A stretch of DNA of 64,000 bases, from NCBI RefSeq assembly GCF_007828865.1, contig NZ_VIVK01000001.1:3410001-3474000 (forward strand), given 5' to 3'. Every line of letters starts with the position of its first letter. Positions within the stretch are counted from its first letter, which is position 1. This document shows positions 19,110-27,914 of this stretch, in pieces. A program made the position numbers and the translations under genes. Under the pieces are notes generated by a model. The model was not told the origin of the DNA and did not search any database. It saw nothing but the letters and a program-made list of their open reading frames with translations. The stretch comes from Kribbella amoyensis (GTDB lineage Bacteria > Actinomycetota > Actinomycetes > Propionibacteriales > Kribbellaceae).

Positions 19110-20360
19110 ATGCACTCCATCGACACCGTGGTGGTCGGCGCCGGGCACGCCGGTCTCGCCGTCAGCCGGTTGCTCGGCCTGGCCGGACGGGACCACGTGG
19201 TCCTCGACCGCGGCCGGATCGGCGAACGCTGGCGGACCGAGCGCTGGGACTCGCTGCGCCTGCTCTCACCGAACTGGCTGACCCGCTTGCCCGGGTGGCC
19301 CTACGGCGGCGCGGACCCGGACGGGTTCATGACCGCCGCCCGGTTCGTCCGTCACCTCGAGCGGTACGCGACGTCCTTCGACGCCCCCGTCCTCGGCGGG
19401 ACCACGGTCCGCGAGCTCCGCGCCTTCGGCGACGGCTACCTGCTGATCACCGACCGCGGTACCTGGCGGGCAGCGAACGTCGTCATCGCGACCGGCCCGC
19501 ACGCCGTACCGGTGGTGCCCGCGGGACTCGCCGCCACCGGCCTCGAGGTCGTCACCGCGAACCGGTACCGCAATCCCGGTCAGCTCGCGCCCGGTGGAGT
19601 CCTGGTCGTCGGCGCCTCGTCGTCGGGCGTGCAACTCGCCGACGAGCTCAACCGCGCGGGCCGGGACGTCGTCCTCGCCGTCGGACGGCACACCCGGTTG
19701 CCGCGGCGCTATCGCGGGATGGACATCTTCAGGTGGCTCGACATCACCGGCAAGCTGGCCCGGACCATCGACGAGGTCCCCGATCCCGTGGCCGCGCGGC
19801 ACGAACCGTCGATGCAACTCGTCGGCACCGACAGCGCACCCCGCGACCTCGACCTGGTGACCCTGCAGGACCAAGGCGTCCGGCTCGTCGGCCACTTCGC
19901 CAGGCTGGAGGGGACCAGGGCTCGCTTCCGCCCGGACCTGGCCGAGCAGGCGGCCGTCGCCGACAAGCGGTTGACCCACTTGCTCGACTCGATCGACTGG
20001 TACGCGGCGTGGACCGGCCTGGGCACCGAGATCCTGCCGATCACGCGACCACGACGGCTCGACGTACCGGCACCCGTGGAGCGGCTCGACCTGGCGCGGG
20101 AGGGGATCGGTACCGTCCTCGTCGCAACCGGGTACAGGCCCGACACCAGGTGGATCCGGCTACCCATCACCGGTCCCGACGGCGCGGTCCGGCAACGGCG
20201 GGGCGTCACGCCCGCACCCGGGGTGTACGTGGTCGGCCAGCGGTTCCAGTACCGGCGGGATTCAGCGTTCATCGACGGTGCTCGGTACGACGCTGCGGAC
20301 GTGGTCCGGCACCTCACCGGATCGGCAGCGGGCAGCGTCGGAGCGGAGCCGGCCGCATGA
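19110..20360 (+). CDS. Flavin-containing monooxygenase-like FAD/NAD(P) oxidoreductase
   Basis: A 416-residue two-dinucleotide-domain flavoprotein. The FAD-binding GxGxxG is VVVGAGHAGLA (residues 7-17), followed by IGERWRTERWDSLRLLSPNW, typical of the FMO/CzcO group; the NAD(P) motif is VLVVGASSSGVQLA. The C-terminus has VLVATGYRPD and GVYVVGQRF. Such enzymes oxygenate S/N atoms or ketones with NADPH. AGGAGGAA precedes ATG 19110. Its stop overlaps the next FAD gene (ATGA). The substrate cannot be told from sequence. Confidence 0.88.
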   Translation: MHSIDTVVVGAGHAGLAVSRLLGLAGRDHVVLDRGRIGERWRTERWDSLRLLSPNWLTRLPGWPYGGADPDGFMTAARFVRHLERYATSFDAPVLGGTTVRELRAFGDGYLLITDRGTWRAANVVIATGPHAVPVVPAGLAATGLEVVTANRYRNPGQLAPGGVLVVGASSSGVQLADELNRAGRDVVLAVGRHTRLPRRYRGMDIFRWLDITGKLARTIDEVPDPVAARHEPSMQLVGTDSAPRDLDLVTLQDQGVRLVGHFARLEGTRARFRPDLAEQAAVADKRLTHLLDSIDWYAAWTGLGTEILPITRPRRLDVPAPVERLDLAREGIGTVLVATGYRPDTRWIRLPITGPDGAVRQRRGVTPAPGVYVVGQRFQYRRDSAFIDGARYDAADVVRHLTGSAAGSVGAEPAA

Positions 20361-21544
20361 GCGCGCAGTACGACGTGGTTGTCGTCGGTGCTCGCGTCGC
20401 TGGTGCGGCGACCGCGCTCCTGTTGGCCCGAGCAGGCGCCCGCGTCGCGCTGGTCGATCGGAACGCCTACGGCAGCGACACGATCTCCACACACGGCCTG
20501 ATGCGCGGGGCCGTGTTGCAGTTGTCGCGCTGGGGCCTGCTGGACGAGGTGGTGCGCGCCGGGACACCCCGGATCGAGCGGACGCTCTTCCACTACGCAG
20601 ACAGCGATCCCGAGCAGGTCGCCATCCGCGCCACCCCCGGCGTCGACGCACTGTACGCACCACGGCGCCACGTCCTCGACCGGATCCTCGTCGACGCTGC
20701 AGCGAAGGCGGGAGTCCACGTACACCACGAGGTGAAGGTCACGGAACTCCTGCAAAACAAGGACGAACGCGTACTCGGTGTCCGCGGACAGGACCGCACC
20801 GGGAGGAACATCGAGCTCCACGCCACCGTCACGGTCGGCGCCGACGGCCTCCGCTCGACCGTGGCGAGCCTGGCCGGGGCCGAGGTCGTCGAACGCGGCC
20901 GCACTCGCAGCGCCGTCCTCTACCGGTACTACGCCGGAGCGCGTCCCGCCGGGTACGAGCTCGCGTACTCCGTGGGCAGTGCGGCAGGCTTCATCCCCAC
21001 CAACGACGGCCAGACCTGCGTGTTCGTGGCGACCACCCCGGACCACCTGCGAACCCTGCGCCGCGATGGAGCCGACCAGGCCTTCAGCGCTTTGCTTACG
21101 GACACGGCACCGCACCTCGCGGACCGGATCGCGGCGGCGGATCCCGAGAGCCGGTTGACCGGATGGGCCGGCGTCGCCAACTTCGTCCGCCGCTCCGGGG
21201 GACCGGGGTGGGCGCTGGTCGGGGACGCGGGCTACTTCAAGGACCCGATCACCATGCACGGCATCACCGACGGACTCCGGGACGCCGAACTCCTCGCCGA
21301 CCAGCTCGTCGCCGTCCTCGGCGGCCAGGTGCCCGAGTCGGTGGCCCTCACCCGGTACCAGGCGATCCGCGAACACCTGTCGCGCGCGATGATCGGGGCT
21401 ACCGAGGCGGTTGCGGCGTACACCTGGGACCTCGACCAGGTCCGCGTCCTGTTGCGTGAGGTCAGCTCGGCCATGAGCGACGAGGTCGAGCACCTGCAGA
21501 CCCACCCGGCTCCACCGCTTCTGACCGGAGACCGGCGCGCGTAG
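20357..21544 (+). CDS. FAD-dependent monooxygenase/reductase (PHBH fold)
   Basis: A 395-residue group A flavoprotein-like enzyme. It has the N-terminal FAD motif VVVGARVAGAATALLLARAGARVALVDR, the middle DG motif VGADGLRSTVASLAG (about 155-170) and the C-terminal GDAGYFKDPITMHGITDGLRDA, the GD motif contacting ribityl-phosphate. HG and SDT residues (DTISTHGLMRGAV) resemble the geranylgeranyl reductase/halogenase side of the family. It is translationally coupled to the preceding FAD gene (ATGA). Together with OsmC it may modify a small molecule, perhaps under the SARP regulator downstream; that is inference. Confidence 0.87.
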   Translation: MSAQYDVVVVGARVAGAATALLLARAGARVALVDRNAYGSDTISTHGLMRGAVLQLSRWGLLDEVVRAGTPRIERTLFHYADSDPEQVAIRATPGVDALYAPRRHVLDRILVDAAAKAGVHVHHEVKVTELLQNKDERVLGVRGQDRTGRNIELHATVTVGADGLRSTVASLAGAEVVERGRTRSAVLYRYYAGARPAGYELAYSVGSAAGFIPTNDGQTCVFVATTPDHLRTLRRDGADQAFSALLTDTAPHLADRIAAADPESRLTGWAGVANFVRRSGGPGWALVGDAGYFKDPITMHGITDGLRDAELLADQLVAVLGGQVPESVALTRYQAIREHLSRAMIGATEAVAAYTWDLDQVRVLLREVSSAMSDEVEHLQTHPAPPLLTGDRRA

Positions 21545-21577
21545 CGTGGTGGTCGTCAGGGGAGGGGCGGGGCGGCG

Positions 21578-24500
21578 ATGACCGTCAGGATCAGATTGCT
21601 CGACGGCTTCGCGGTGACCGTGGACGGCGTCCCGGTTCCCGCGCCGACCTGGCGACGCCGCCCGGCCGGTGCCCTGGTCAAGCTGCTCGCGCTCTCGCCG
21701 GAGAGCCGGCTCCACCGTGATCGCGTGGTCGACGCGCTCTGGCCCGACGTCACCCTCGACCTCGCGCTGCCTCGGTTGCACAAGGCGGCCCACTACGCCC
21801 GGACCGCGCTGGGACACCGGGATGCCGTTGTCCTGAAGGGAGAAGTGGTTGCCTTCTTCCCCGGAATCACGGTGGAGGTGGACGCGCTGGCGTTCGAGAC
21901 CGCCGCGGATCTCGCCCTCGCTTCGGACCCACCGTCGCCGGCCGCCTGCGCCGACGCGTTGAAGCTGGCGGGCGAGCTGTTGCCCGAAGACCTGGCCGAG
22001 TCCTGGCTGGAGGAACCTCGCGAACGCCTCCGTCTTCGCGTCACCCAGCTCCTCCGAGGCGCGCACCGCTGGGAGGACCTGCTCCGCCTCGACCTCGCGA
22101 ACGAGGAGGCGCATCTCGAACTCCTCCGCGAAGCCGTCCTCGCCGGTGACCGCACCACGGCACTCCGCCGGTACGCCCGGATGCGGGAAGCCCTGGAGTC
22201 CGAACTCGGGATCACGCCGAGCCCCGAGGCCGTCGTACTGCGGGATCGCGCGTTGGCCGCTGTCTCGTCTCCCGATGAGGTGGTTGAGCTGTCGGCCGAG
22301 CTGGTCGAGCGGGACGAGGAGCTGGCCGCGTTGAGCACGGCGATCCGTTCGGTGGTCGAGGAACGTCGGGGCGTCGTGGCGCTCGTGTCCGGTGAGGCCG
22401 GGGCCGGGAAGTCGGCGTTGGTGCGGGCGTTCGTCGGTGGCTTGGACCAGCGGATCGCAGTTGCTCTGGGTGGTTGCGACGACCTGCTGGCGCCGAGGAG
22501 CCTGGGCCCGTTCCGGGACATGGCCGCGGTGGATCCGCAGATAGCGGAAGCGCTGGACCGGCCGGAGGATGCGCTGCCCGGACTGCTCCGGGTGTTCGCC
22601 GCCCGTCCGTCGGTCGTCGTGGTCGAGGACGTGCACTGGGCGGACGACGCGACGCTCGACGCGATCCGCTTCCTGGCTCGCCGGGTCCCCGGGATCCCGG
22701 CTGCGCTGGTGCTGACGTTCCGCGAGACCGGTACCGATCCGGCGCACCCGCTGCGGCAACTCCTCGGCACCCTGACCGGTCCGGCCGTCCGCCGGGTCAC
22801 GTTGCCGCCGCTCAGCGTGGACGCGGTCCGCCGGCTCGGGGCCACCTCGTCGGCGCAGGCGGTCGAGATCCAGCGGGTGACCCAGGGCAACCCGTTCTTC
22901 GTCACCGAGGTGCTGGCCGCCGGCGGGACCGGCGTACCGCACACCGTCCGCGACGCGGTCCTCGCGCGGCTGGGGACGTTGTCGGTGCCGGCCCGGACCG
23001 TGGTCGAGCGGCTGTCCGTGATTCCGACGCGGGCGGAACGGTGGCTGGCCGAGACGCTCGCTTCCGGTGATGCGGACCTGCTCGTCGAAGCGGAACGGTC
23101 CGGCATGCTGGTCGGCGGGGAGAGCACCGTGGCGTTCCGGCACGAGCTGGCCCGGCAGGCGATCGAGTCCGCGCTGACCGCGGGTGAACGGGTCCAGGCC
23201 AACCGGGTCGTGGTCGACGCTCTGCTCGGTCACCCGGAGGTGGAGCCGTCCCGCTTGGTCCACCACGCCGACCGTTGTGGCCGGACCGACGTCATCCTCG
23301 CCCAGGGCCCGGCCGCCGCCCGCGAAGCGGCCCGCCTCGGCGCACACCGCCAGGCCGCCGAGATTCTGGATGTCGTCCTGCGTCACCACGACCTGCTCGA
23401 ACCAGCTGAAGCCGCTGACCTGTACACGAGGCGCGCGTACTCGCTCTACTTGGTGAACCAGTACGAGGCGGCGCTCGACTGCGCGCAGTCCGCTGTCACC
23501 GCGGCCGAAGGGGACGCGGTGCTGCAGGCCGACGCGTTGATCGTGCTGTCCCGCGTCGCGCTGTTCGCCCGTGGCCCGCTCTTCGCTCGCTGGGCATCTG
23601 CGCGGGCCGTCGACCTGCTCGACTCCGGTGGCGACGATGCCCGGCTGGCCGCCGCCCTCACCGAGGTGGCTCGCGCCCACGGCAATCTCGCGACGGTCGG
23701 CGGCGTCGCGGAGCCGAGCGAGCTGGCCGAACAGTACGCCGAGCGCGCGTTGACCATCGCGGAAGCCCTTCAACGCAAGGAGCTCGAGGCCCAGGCGCTC
23801 TGCTACGTCGGCGACGCCCGGCTGGCTCGTGGAGATGCGCGCGGGGAGGCGGATCTCCGCCGAGCGATCACGTTGGCCGCCTCGGACAGTCGTGCGGAGA
23901 ACCGCGTCCGCTGCTACGTCAACGCGGCCGGGGGCGCACATCGCACTGGCCGGCTGGACGACGCGCAGCGGTACGTCGCCGCTGGTCTGCGCGCGGCCGC
24001 CGACGGCGAGTTCTTCGCTGGCCAGTACCGGCTTCGCCTCACCGCGGCCGCCGTGCAGGCATGCCGTGGTGAGTGGGACCAGGCGATCACCGGTCTCCGC
24101 GAACTTCTGGCCAGCCCCGGTGAACCAGGGTTGATGGCCGCCCTGGCCCGCAGCGTTCTTGCCCGCCTGCTGGCTCGTCGCGGCGACCCCGCAGCCGCCG
24201 ACGTCCTGGCGCCGGCACTCGCGGATCCGATCGGCGCCGACGACACGTACATCGCGGGGCCGCTCGCGATCGCGCAGGTCGAGCTCGGCTGGCTGGACGG
24301 TTCGCTGGGTGACCTGACCGACGAGGCACAGCGTGCCCTCGACCTGGCCGCGGCGACCGGGCACCGGTCGATCCAGGCCGAGCTGGCCGTGTACCTGCAG
24401 CGAGCCGGCCTCGACGTCCCTGGGCCGACCGACCCACCAGGACCGTGGGCGCCGACGCTCGCCGGTCGCTGGCGGGAGGCCGTGGCCGCGTGGGCGGCGC

Positions 24501-24619
24501 ACGGTGACGAGTACGAGCAGGCCGTCGTCCTGGCGCGGGCTCCGACGTCCGCGGCTCGGGCTGAGGGGCACCGTCGCCTCGCGGCTCTCGGCGCGGTCGC
24601 CACCCTGCCCGCCGTTTGA
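21578..24619 (+). CDS. SARP/BTAD-AAA-TPR large transcriptional regulator
   Basis: A 1013-residue AfsR/SARP-type regulator. It has an N-terminal winged helix (1-90; MTVRIRLLDGFAVTVDG), a BTAD helical domain (about 98-225; ending ESELGITPSPEA), an AAA-type ATPase with Walker A GEAGAGKS (272-279, Lys278) and Walker B VVVVEDVHWAD (346-355), then a TPR-like helical C-terminus of about 450 residues. There is no C-terminal LuxR helix-turn-helix, so DNA binding must be through the N-terminus. A G-rich ribosome site precedes the ATG, 33 nt after the FAD gene. A TAGCGT at 21542-21547 could be a promoter of its own. Likely regulates its own cluster. Confidence 0.88.
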   Translation: MTVRIRLLDGFAVTVDGVPVPAPTWRRRPAGALVKLLALSPESRLHRDRVVDALWPDVTLDLALPRLHKAAHYARTALGHRDAVVLKGEVVAFFPGITVEVDALAFETAADLALASDPPSPAACADALKLAGELLPEDLAESWLEEPRERLRLRVTQLLRGAHRWEDLLRLDLANEEAHLELLREAVLAGDRTTALRRYARMREALESELGITPSPEAVVLRDRALAAVSSPDEVVELSAELVERDEELAALSTAIRSVVEERRGVVALVSGEAGAGKSALVRAFVGGLDQRIAVALGGCDDLLAPRSLGPFRDMAAVDPQIAEALDRPEDALPGLLRVFAARPSVVVVEDVHWADDATLDAIRFLARRVPGIPAALVLTFRETGTDPAHPLRQLLGTLTGPAVRRVTLPPLSVDAVRRLGATSSAQAVEIQRVTQGNPFFVTEVLAAGGTGVPHTVRDAVLARLGTLSVPARTVVERLSVIPTRAERWLAETLASGDADLLVEAERSGMLVGGESTVAFRHELARQAIESALTAGERVQANRVVVDALLGHPEVEPSRLVHHADRCGRTDVILAQGPAAAREAARLGAHRQAAEILDVVLRHHDLLEPAEAADLYTRRAYSLYLVNQYEAALDCAQSAVTAAEGDAVLQADALIVLSRVALFARGPLFARWASARAVDLLDSGGDDARLAAALTEVARAHGNLATVGGVAEPSELAEQYAERALTIAEALQRKELEAQALCYVGDARLARGDARGEADLRRAITLAASDSRAENRVRCYVNAAGGAHRTGRLDDAQRYVAAGLRAAADGEFFAGQYRLRLTAAAVQACRGEWDQAITGLRELLASPGEPGLMAALARSVLARLLARRGDPAAADVLAPALADPIGADDTYIAGPLAIAQVELGWLDGSLGDLTDEAQRALDLAAATGHRSIQAELAVYLQRAGLDVPGPTDPPGPWAPTLAGRWREAVAAWAAHGDEYEQAVVLARAPTSAARAEGHRRLAALGAVATLPAV

Positions 24620-24650
24620 CCCAGCTGTAAGACCAGTGCGCTCCGAGGTC

Positions 24651-24679
24651 TTGACGTGGCGCGTTTGGACCGGTTTAGT
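24651..24679 (+). promoter_or_regulatory. Promoter of the LacI-led sugar locus
   Basis: TTGACG (24651-24656), a 17-bp spacer and TTTAGT (24674-24679) make one of the few recognisable housekeeping-type promoters here. Transcription would start near 24686, inside the downstream operator, about 36 nt before the lacI-type start codon. Confidence 0.6.
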
Positions 24680-24680
24680 G
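24663..24680. promoter_or_regulatory. Upstream, degenerate LacI-type operator
   Basis: GTTTGGACCGGTTTAGTG matches the perfect downstream palindrome at 13 of 18 positions and shares its ACCGGTTTA core. It overlaps the promoter -10. Its centre is 21 bp from the other operator's centre, two helical turns, so two repressor dimers could bind the same DNA face. Confidence 0.6.
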
Positions 24681-24683
24681 GCT

Positions 24684-24701
24684 GTTTAAACCGGTTTAAA
24701 C
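24684..24701. promoter_or_regulatory. Perfect 18-bp LacI-family operator
   Basis: GTTTAAACCGGTTTAAAC is a perfect palindrome with a central CpG, the standard LacI/GalR operator symmetry. It covers the expected transcription start, so repressor bound here would block initiation. It is striking as an AT-rich island in GC-rich DNA. Confidence 0.85.
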
Positions 24702-24721
24702 ACTCCTCGAGAGGTCCCTGA

Positions 24722-25750
24722 ATGTCGAAAGAGCGACCCACGATCGCGGACGTGGCGCAGCGGGCCGGGGTGTCCAAGGGCTCGGTGTCGTTCGCGCTCA
24801 ACGGCCGGCCGGGGCTCGCCCAGGCGACCGTCGACCGGATCCTGGCGGCCGCCGACGAGCTCGGCTGGCGGCCCAGCAACCGGGCCCGCTCGCTGTCGGT
24901 GTCGAAGGCGTTCGCGCTCGGCCTGGTCATCACCCGGGATCCGGCCGTGCTGTCCTCGGACCCGTTCTTCCCCGCGTTCATCGCCGGAGTGGAGAGCGTG
25001 CTCGGGCCGCGGGGCCAGGCACTCGTCCTCCAGGTGGTGACGCCCGGCGAGTCCGAGGCCGACGGGTACCGGCGGCTGGCGAGCGACGGCCGGGTGGACG
25101 GAGTCTTCCTGTCCGACCTGCGGCACGAGGATCCCCGGATCGACCTGCTGACCGAGCTCGGCCTGCCTGCGGTCACCCTGAACCGGCCCGACGGCGGCTC
25201 GCCGTTCCCGGCCGTCGTCCTCGACGACCGGCCCGGCACGATCGCGGTCGTCGAGCACCTGGTCGGTCTCGGCCACCGCCGGATCGCGCACGTCGCCGGT
25301 CCGCCCACCTTCGTGCACGCGACCGCCCGGACCGCCGCGTTCGTGCGGGCGCTGGCCGACGCCGGTCTCGAGCCGGCCGCGATCGAGGTCAGCGACTTCA
25401 CCGCGGCCGGCGGGATCGCGGCCACCCAGCGGTTGCTCGCGCGGCCGGACCGGCCGACCGCGATCGTCTATGCCAACGACCGGATGGCCATCGCCGGCCT
25501 CGGCGCCGCCCAGCAGGCCGGGCTGACGGTGCCGGACGACATCAGCATGGCCGGCTTCGACGACAGCGAGCTGGCCGAGTTCGTCCACCCCGGCCTGACC
25601 ACCGTGCGCGCGGATCCGTACGCCTTCGGCGAGGCCGCCGCGCAAGCCCTCAACCAGTTGATCGACGGACCCGGCGAGGTCGCGGACACCGAACTCCCGC
25701 CCGCCCGGCTCGTAGTACGGCGCTCGACCGCCCGTTTGGAGGAGAAGTGA
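24722..25750 (+). CDS. LacI family transcriptional regulator
   Basis: A 342-residue repressor: helix-turn-helix and hinge (PTIADVAQRAGVSKGSVSFALNGRPG, 6-31, to RPSNRARSLS), then a periplasmic-binding-protein-like ligand domain (from GLVITRDP to the end; AHVAGPP, AIVYANDRMAIAGL, SMAGFDDSELAEF). It most likely senses the sugar or product of the downstream transporter and GH130 enzyme. Two operators sit directly upstream, implying autorepression of the whole operon. GAGAGG lies 7 nt before the ATG; the stop overlaps the binding-protein gene (GTGA). Confidence 0.95.
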   Translation: MSKERPTIADVAQRAGVSKGSVSFALNGRPGLAQATVDRILAAADELGWRPSNRARSLSVSKAFALGLVITRDPAVLSSDPFFPAFIAGVESVLGPRGQALVLQVVTPGESEADGYRRLASDGRVDGVFLSDLRHEDPRIDLLTELGLPAVTLNRPDGGSPFPAVVLDDRPGTIAVVEHLVGLGHRRIAHVAGPPTFVHATARTAAFVRALADAGLEPAAIEVSDFTAAGGIAATQRLLARPDRPTAIVYANDRMAIAGLGAAQQAGLTVPDDISMAGFDDSELAEFVHPGLTTVRADPYAFGEAAAQALNQLIDGPGEVADTELPPARLVVRRSTARLEEK

Positions 25751-27039
25751 AACACAAACTGACAGCCGCTCTGCTCGGCCTGGGGCTCGCAGTCACCACG
25801 GCCGCCTGTGGCGGCGGCGGTGGCGGTGGTGACGCCGACGCCGCGGCCAAGGCCCGCGGCGAGATCACCATCTGGCTCTCGAACAACCCGGAAGAGGTTG
25901 CTTGGGGCAAGCAGATGGTGGCGGCGTGGAACGCCGCGCACGCGGATCAGAAGGTGACGGCTCAGGAGATCCCGGCGGGCAAGAGCTCGGAGGAGGTGAT
26001 CGGGGCTGCGATCACGGCGGGGAACGCGCCCTGCCTGATCTTCAACACCTCGCCGGCCTCGGTGTCGCAGTTCCAGAAGCAGGGTGGCCTGGTGGCGCTC
26101 GACAGCTTCGAGGACGGCAAGTCGTACGTCGAGGAGCGCAGCGGCAAGGTCGCCGAGCAGTACAGGTCGACGGACGGCAAGTACTACCAGCTGCCGTGGA
26201 AGTCGAACCCGGTGATGATCTTCTACAACAAGAAGGCGTTCGCCAAGGCGGGCCTGGATCCGGACAAGCCCGAGCTGGCGACCTATGACCAGTTCCTGGC
26301 GACGGCGCGGAAGGTGGTCGCCGGGAAGGGGGCGCCGTTCGCGATCTATCCGGCGCCGAGTAACGAGTTCTTCCAGTCCTGGTTCGATTTCTATCCGTTG
26401 TTCGCGGCCGAGTCCGGTGGCAAGCAGTTGGTCCAGGACGGCAAGGCGCAGTTCGCCTCCGAGGAGGGCAAGAAGGTCGCCGCGTTCTGGCGGACGCTGT
26501 ACGCGGAGAAGCTGGCGGCGCAGGAGAAGTACACCGGCGACTCGTTCGTCGAGGGCAAGGCGGCGATGGCGATCGTGGGTCCGTGGGCGATCGCGACGTA
26601 CAAGGACAAGGTCGACTGGGGTGTCGTGCCGGTACCGACGTCGGCGGGCAAGCCGGCCGCCGAGACGTACACCTTCAGTGACGCGAAGAACGTCGCGATG
26701 TACTCGGCGTGCAAGAACCGCGGGACGGCGTGGGACGTGCTGAAGTTCGCGACCAGCCAGGAGCAGGACGGCAAGTTCCTGACCTCGACCGGGCAGATGC
26801 CGATCCGGGACGGGGTCGCGGCGGCCTACCCGGACTACTTCGCGAAGAACGCCGACTACAAGGTGTTCGCCGACCAGGCCGCACGGACGGTCGAGGTGCC
26901 GAACGTGCCGAACTCGATCACGATCTGGCAGACCTTCCGCGACGCGTACTCCAAGTCGGTCATCTTCGGGCAGCAGGATCCGGGCGAGGCGCTGGACGGC
27001 GCCGTGGAGAAGGTCGATCAGCTCGCCTCGCAGTCATGA
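25747..27039 (+). CDS. ABC sugar transporter, substrate-binding lipoprotein
   Basis: A 430-residue family 1 solute-binding protein. The signal peptide ends in VTTAAC with Cys21 as probable lipid anchor (Thr at -3 is less usual), followed by a poly-Gly linker. The mature domain starts GEITIWLSNN and carries the family features YQLPWKSNPVMIFYNKKAF (hinge region) and GKAAMAIVGPWAI. It delivers an oligosaccharide or glycoside to the two permeases downstream. GTG 25747 has GGAGGAG 2 nt upstream and overlaps the regulator stop. No ATPase is encoded here, so a shared MsiK-type ATPase is expected. Confidence 0.92.
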   Translation: MKHKLTAALLGLGLAVTTAACGGGGGGGDADAAAKARGEITIWLSNNPEEVAWGKQMVAAWNAAHADQKVTAQEIPAGKSSEEVIGAAITAGNAPCLIFNTSPASVSQFQKQGGLVALDSFEDGKSYVEERSGKVAEQYRSTDGKYYQLPWKSNPVMIFYNKKAFAKAGLDPDKPELATYDQFLATARKVVAGKGAPFAIYPAPSNEFFQSWFDFYPLFAAESGGKQLVQDGKAQFASEEGKKVAAFWRTLYAEKLAAQEKYTGDSFVEGKAAMAIVGPWAIATYKDKVDWGVVPVPTSAGKPAAETYTFSDAKNVAMYSACKNRGTAWDVLKFATSQEQDGKFLTSTGQMPIRDGVAAAYPDYFAKNADYKVFADQAARTVEVPNVPNSITIWQTFRDAYSKSVIFGQQDPGEALDGAVEKVDQLASQS

Positions 27040-27914
27040 GGTGGTTGCTCGGCAAGCAGCCGGCGGGGACGGCGTTCGTCACGCCGTACGTCGTCTTCCT
27101 GGCCGCGGTGTTCGCGTACCCGTTGGGGTTCGCGGTGTACATGTCCTTCCACGACTACTTCTTCGCCGCCCCCGGCGCGATCGTGGACCGGCCGTTCGTC
27201 GGGTTCGAGAACTACGTGACCGTGCTCTCGGACCCGGCGGTCCGCCGCTCGTTCCTCAACGTCGGCATCTTCCTGCTCATCAACGTCCCGCTCACCGTCG
27301 TGCTGGCGCTGCTGCTCGCCACGGCGCTGAACACGGCGATCCGGTGGCGGACGTTCTTCCGGGTCTCGTACTACGTGCCGTACGTGACCGCGAGCGTCGC
27401 CCTGGTCGGGGTCTGGCTGTTCCTGTTCAACGAGAACGGCCTGGTGAACTCGATCCTCGGCCCGCTCGCGCCGGATCCGTCCTGGCTGGTGAACTCCAAG
27501 CTGGCGATGCCGACGATCGCGGTCTACGTGACCTGGAAACAGCTCGGCTTCTTCATCCTGCTCTACCTGGCCGCGCTGCAGAACGTGTCCAAGGACCTGT
27601 ACGAAGCGGCGTCGATGGACGGCGCGGGCAAGGCCAAGTCATTCTGGAACGTCACCGTCCCCGGCGTCCGACCCGCCACGACGCTGGTCGTCCTGCTGGC
27701 CACGGTGACCGGGGCGAACCTGTTCACCGAGCCGTACCTGCTGACCGGTGGCGGTGGACCGGACGGCGCGTCCGCGTCGCCGGTCCTGATCATGTACCAG
27801 CGCGGTATCGAGCAAGGTAATCCGGACATCGGCGCCGCCATCGGCGTGCTGCTGGTGATCGGGGTGCTGTTGCTCGCGTTGTTGCAGCGCCGGTTGCTGG
27901 AGAGGGAGAGCTGA
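27036..27914 (+). CDS. ABC sugar transporter permease (MalF type)
   Basis: A 292-residue inner-membrane permease with six membrane segments, beginning TAFVTPYVVFLAAVFAYPLGFAVYMSF. The EAA loop contacting the ATPase is EAASMDGAGKAKSFWNVTVPGVRP (about 191-214). ATG 27036 overlaps the binding-protein stop (ATGA); a longer in-frame reading from 26709 runs through that gene and is rejected. It pairs with the MalG-type permease encoded next, with a TGATG joint. Confidence 0.94.
   Translation: MRWLLGKQPAGTAFVTPYVVFLAAVFAYPLGFAVYMSFHDYFFAAPGAIVDRPFVGFENYVTVLSDPAVRRSFLNVGIFLLINVPLTVVLALLLATALNTAIRWRTFFRVSYYVPYVTASVALVGVWLFLFNENGLVNSILGPLAPDPSWLVNSKLAMPTIAVYVTWKQLGFFILLYLAALQNVSKDLYEAASMDGAGKAKSFWNVTVPGVRPATTLVVLLATVTGANLFTEPYLLTGGGGPDGASASPVLIMYQRGIEQGNPDIGAAIGVLLVIGVLLLALLQRRLLERES

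Noticed and set aside
19709..24571. A 1620-codon antisense reading frame across the FAD genes and the SARP gene
   Set aside because: Shadow of three real genes on the other strand; the product is low-complexity and has no domain.
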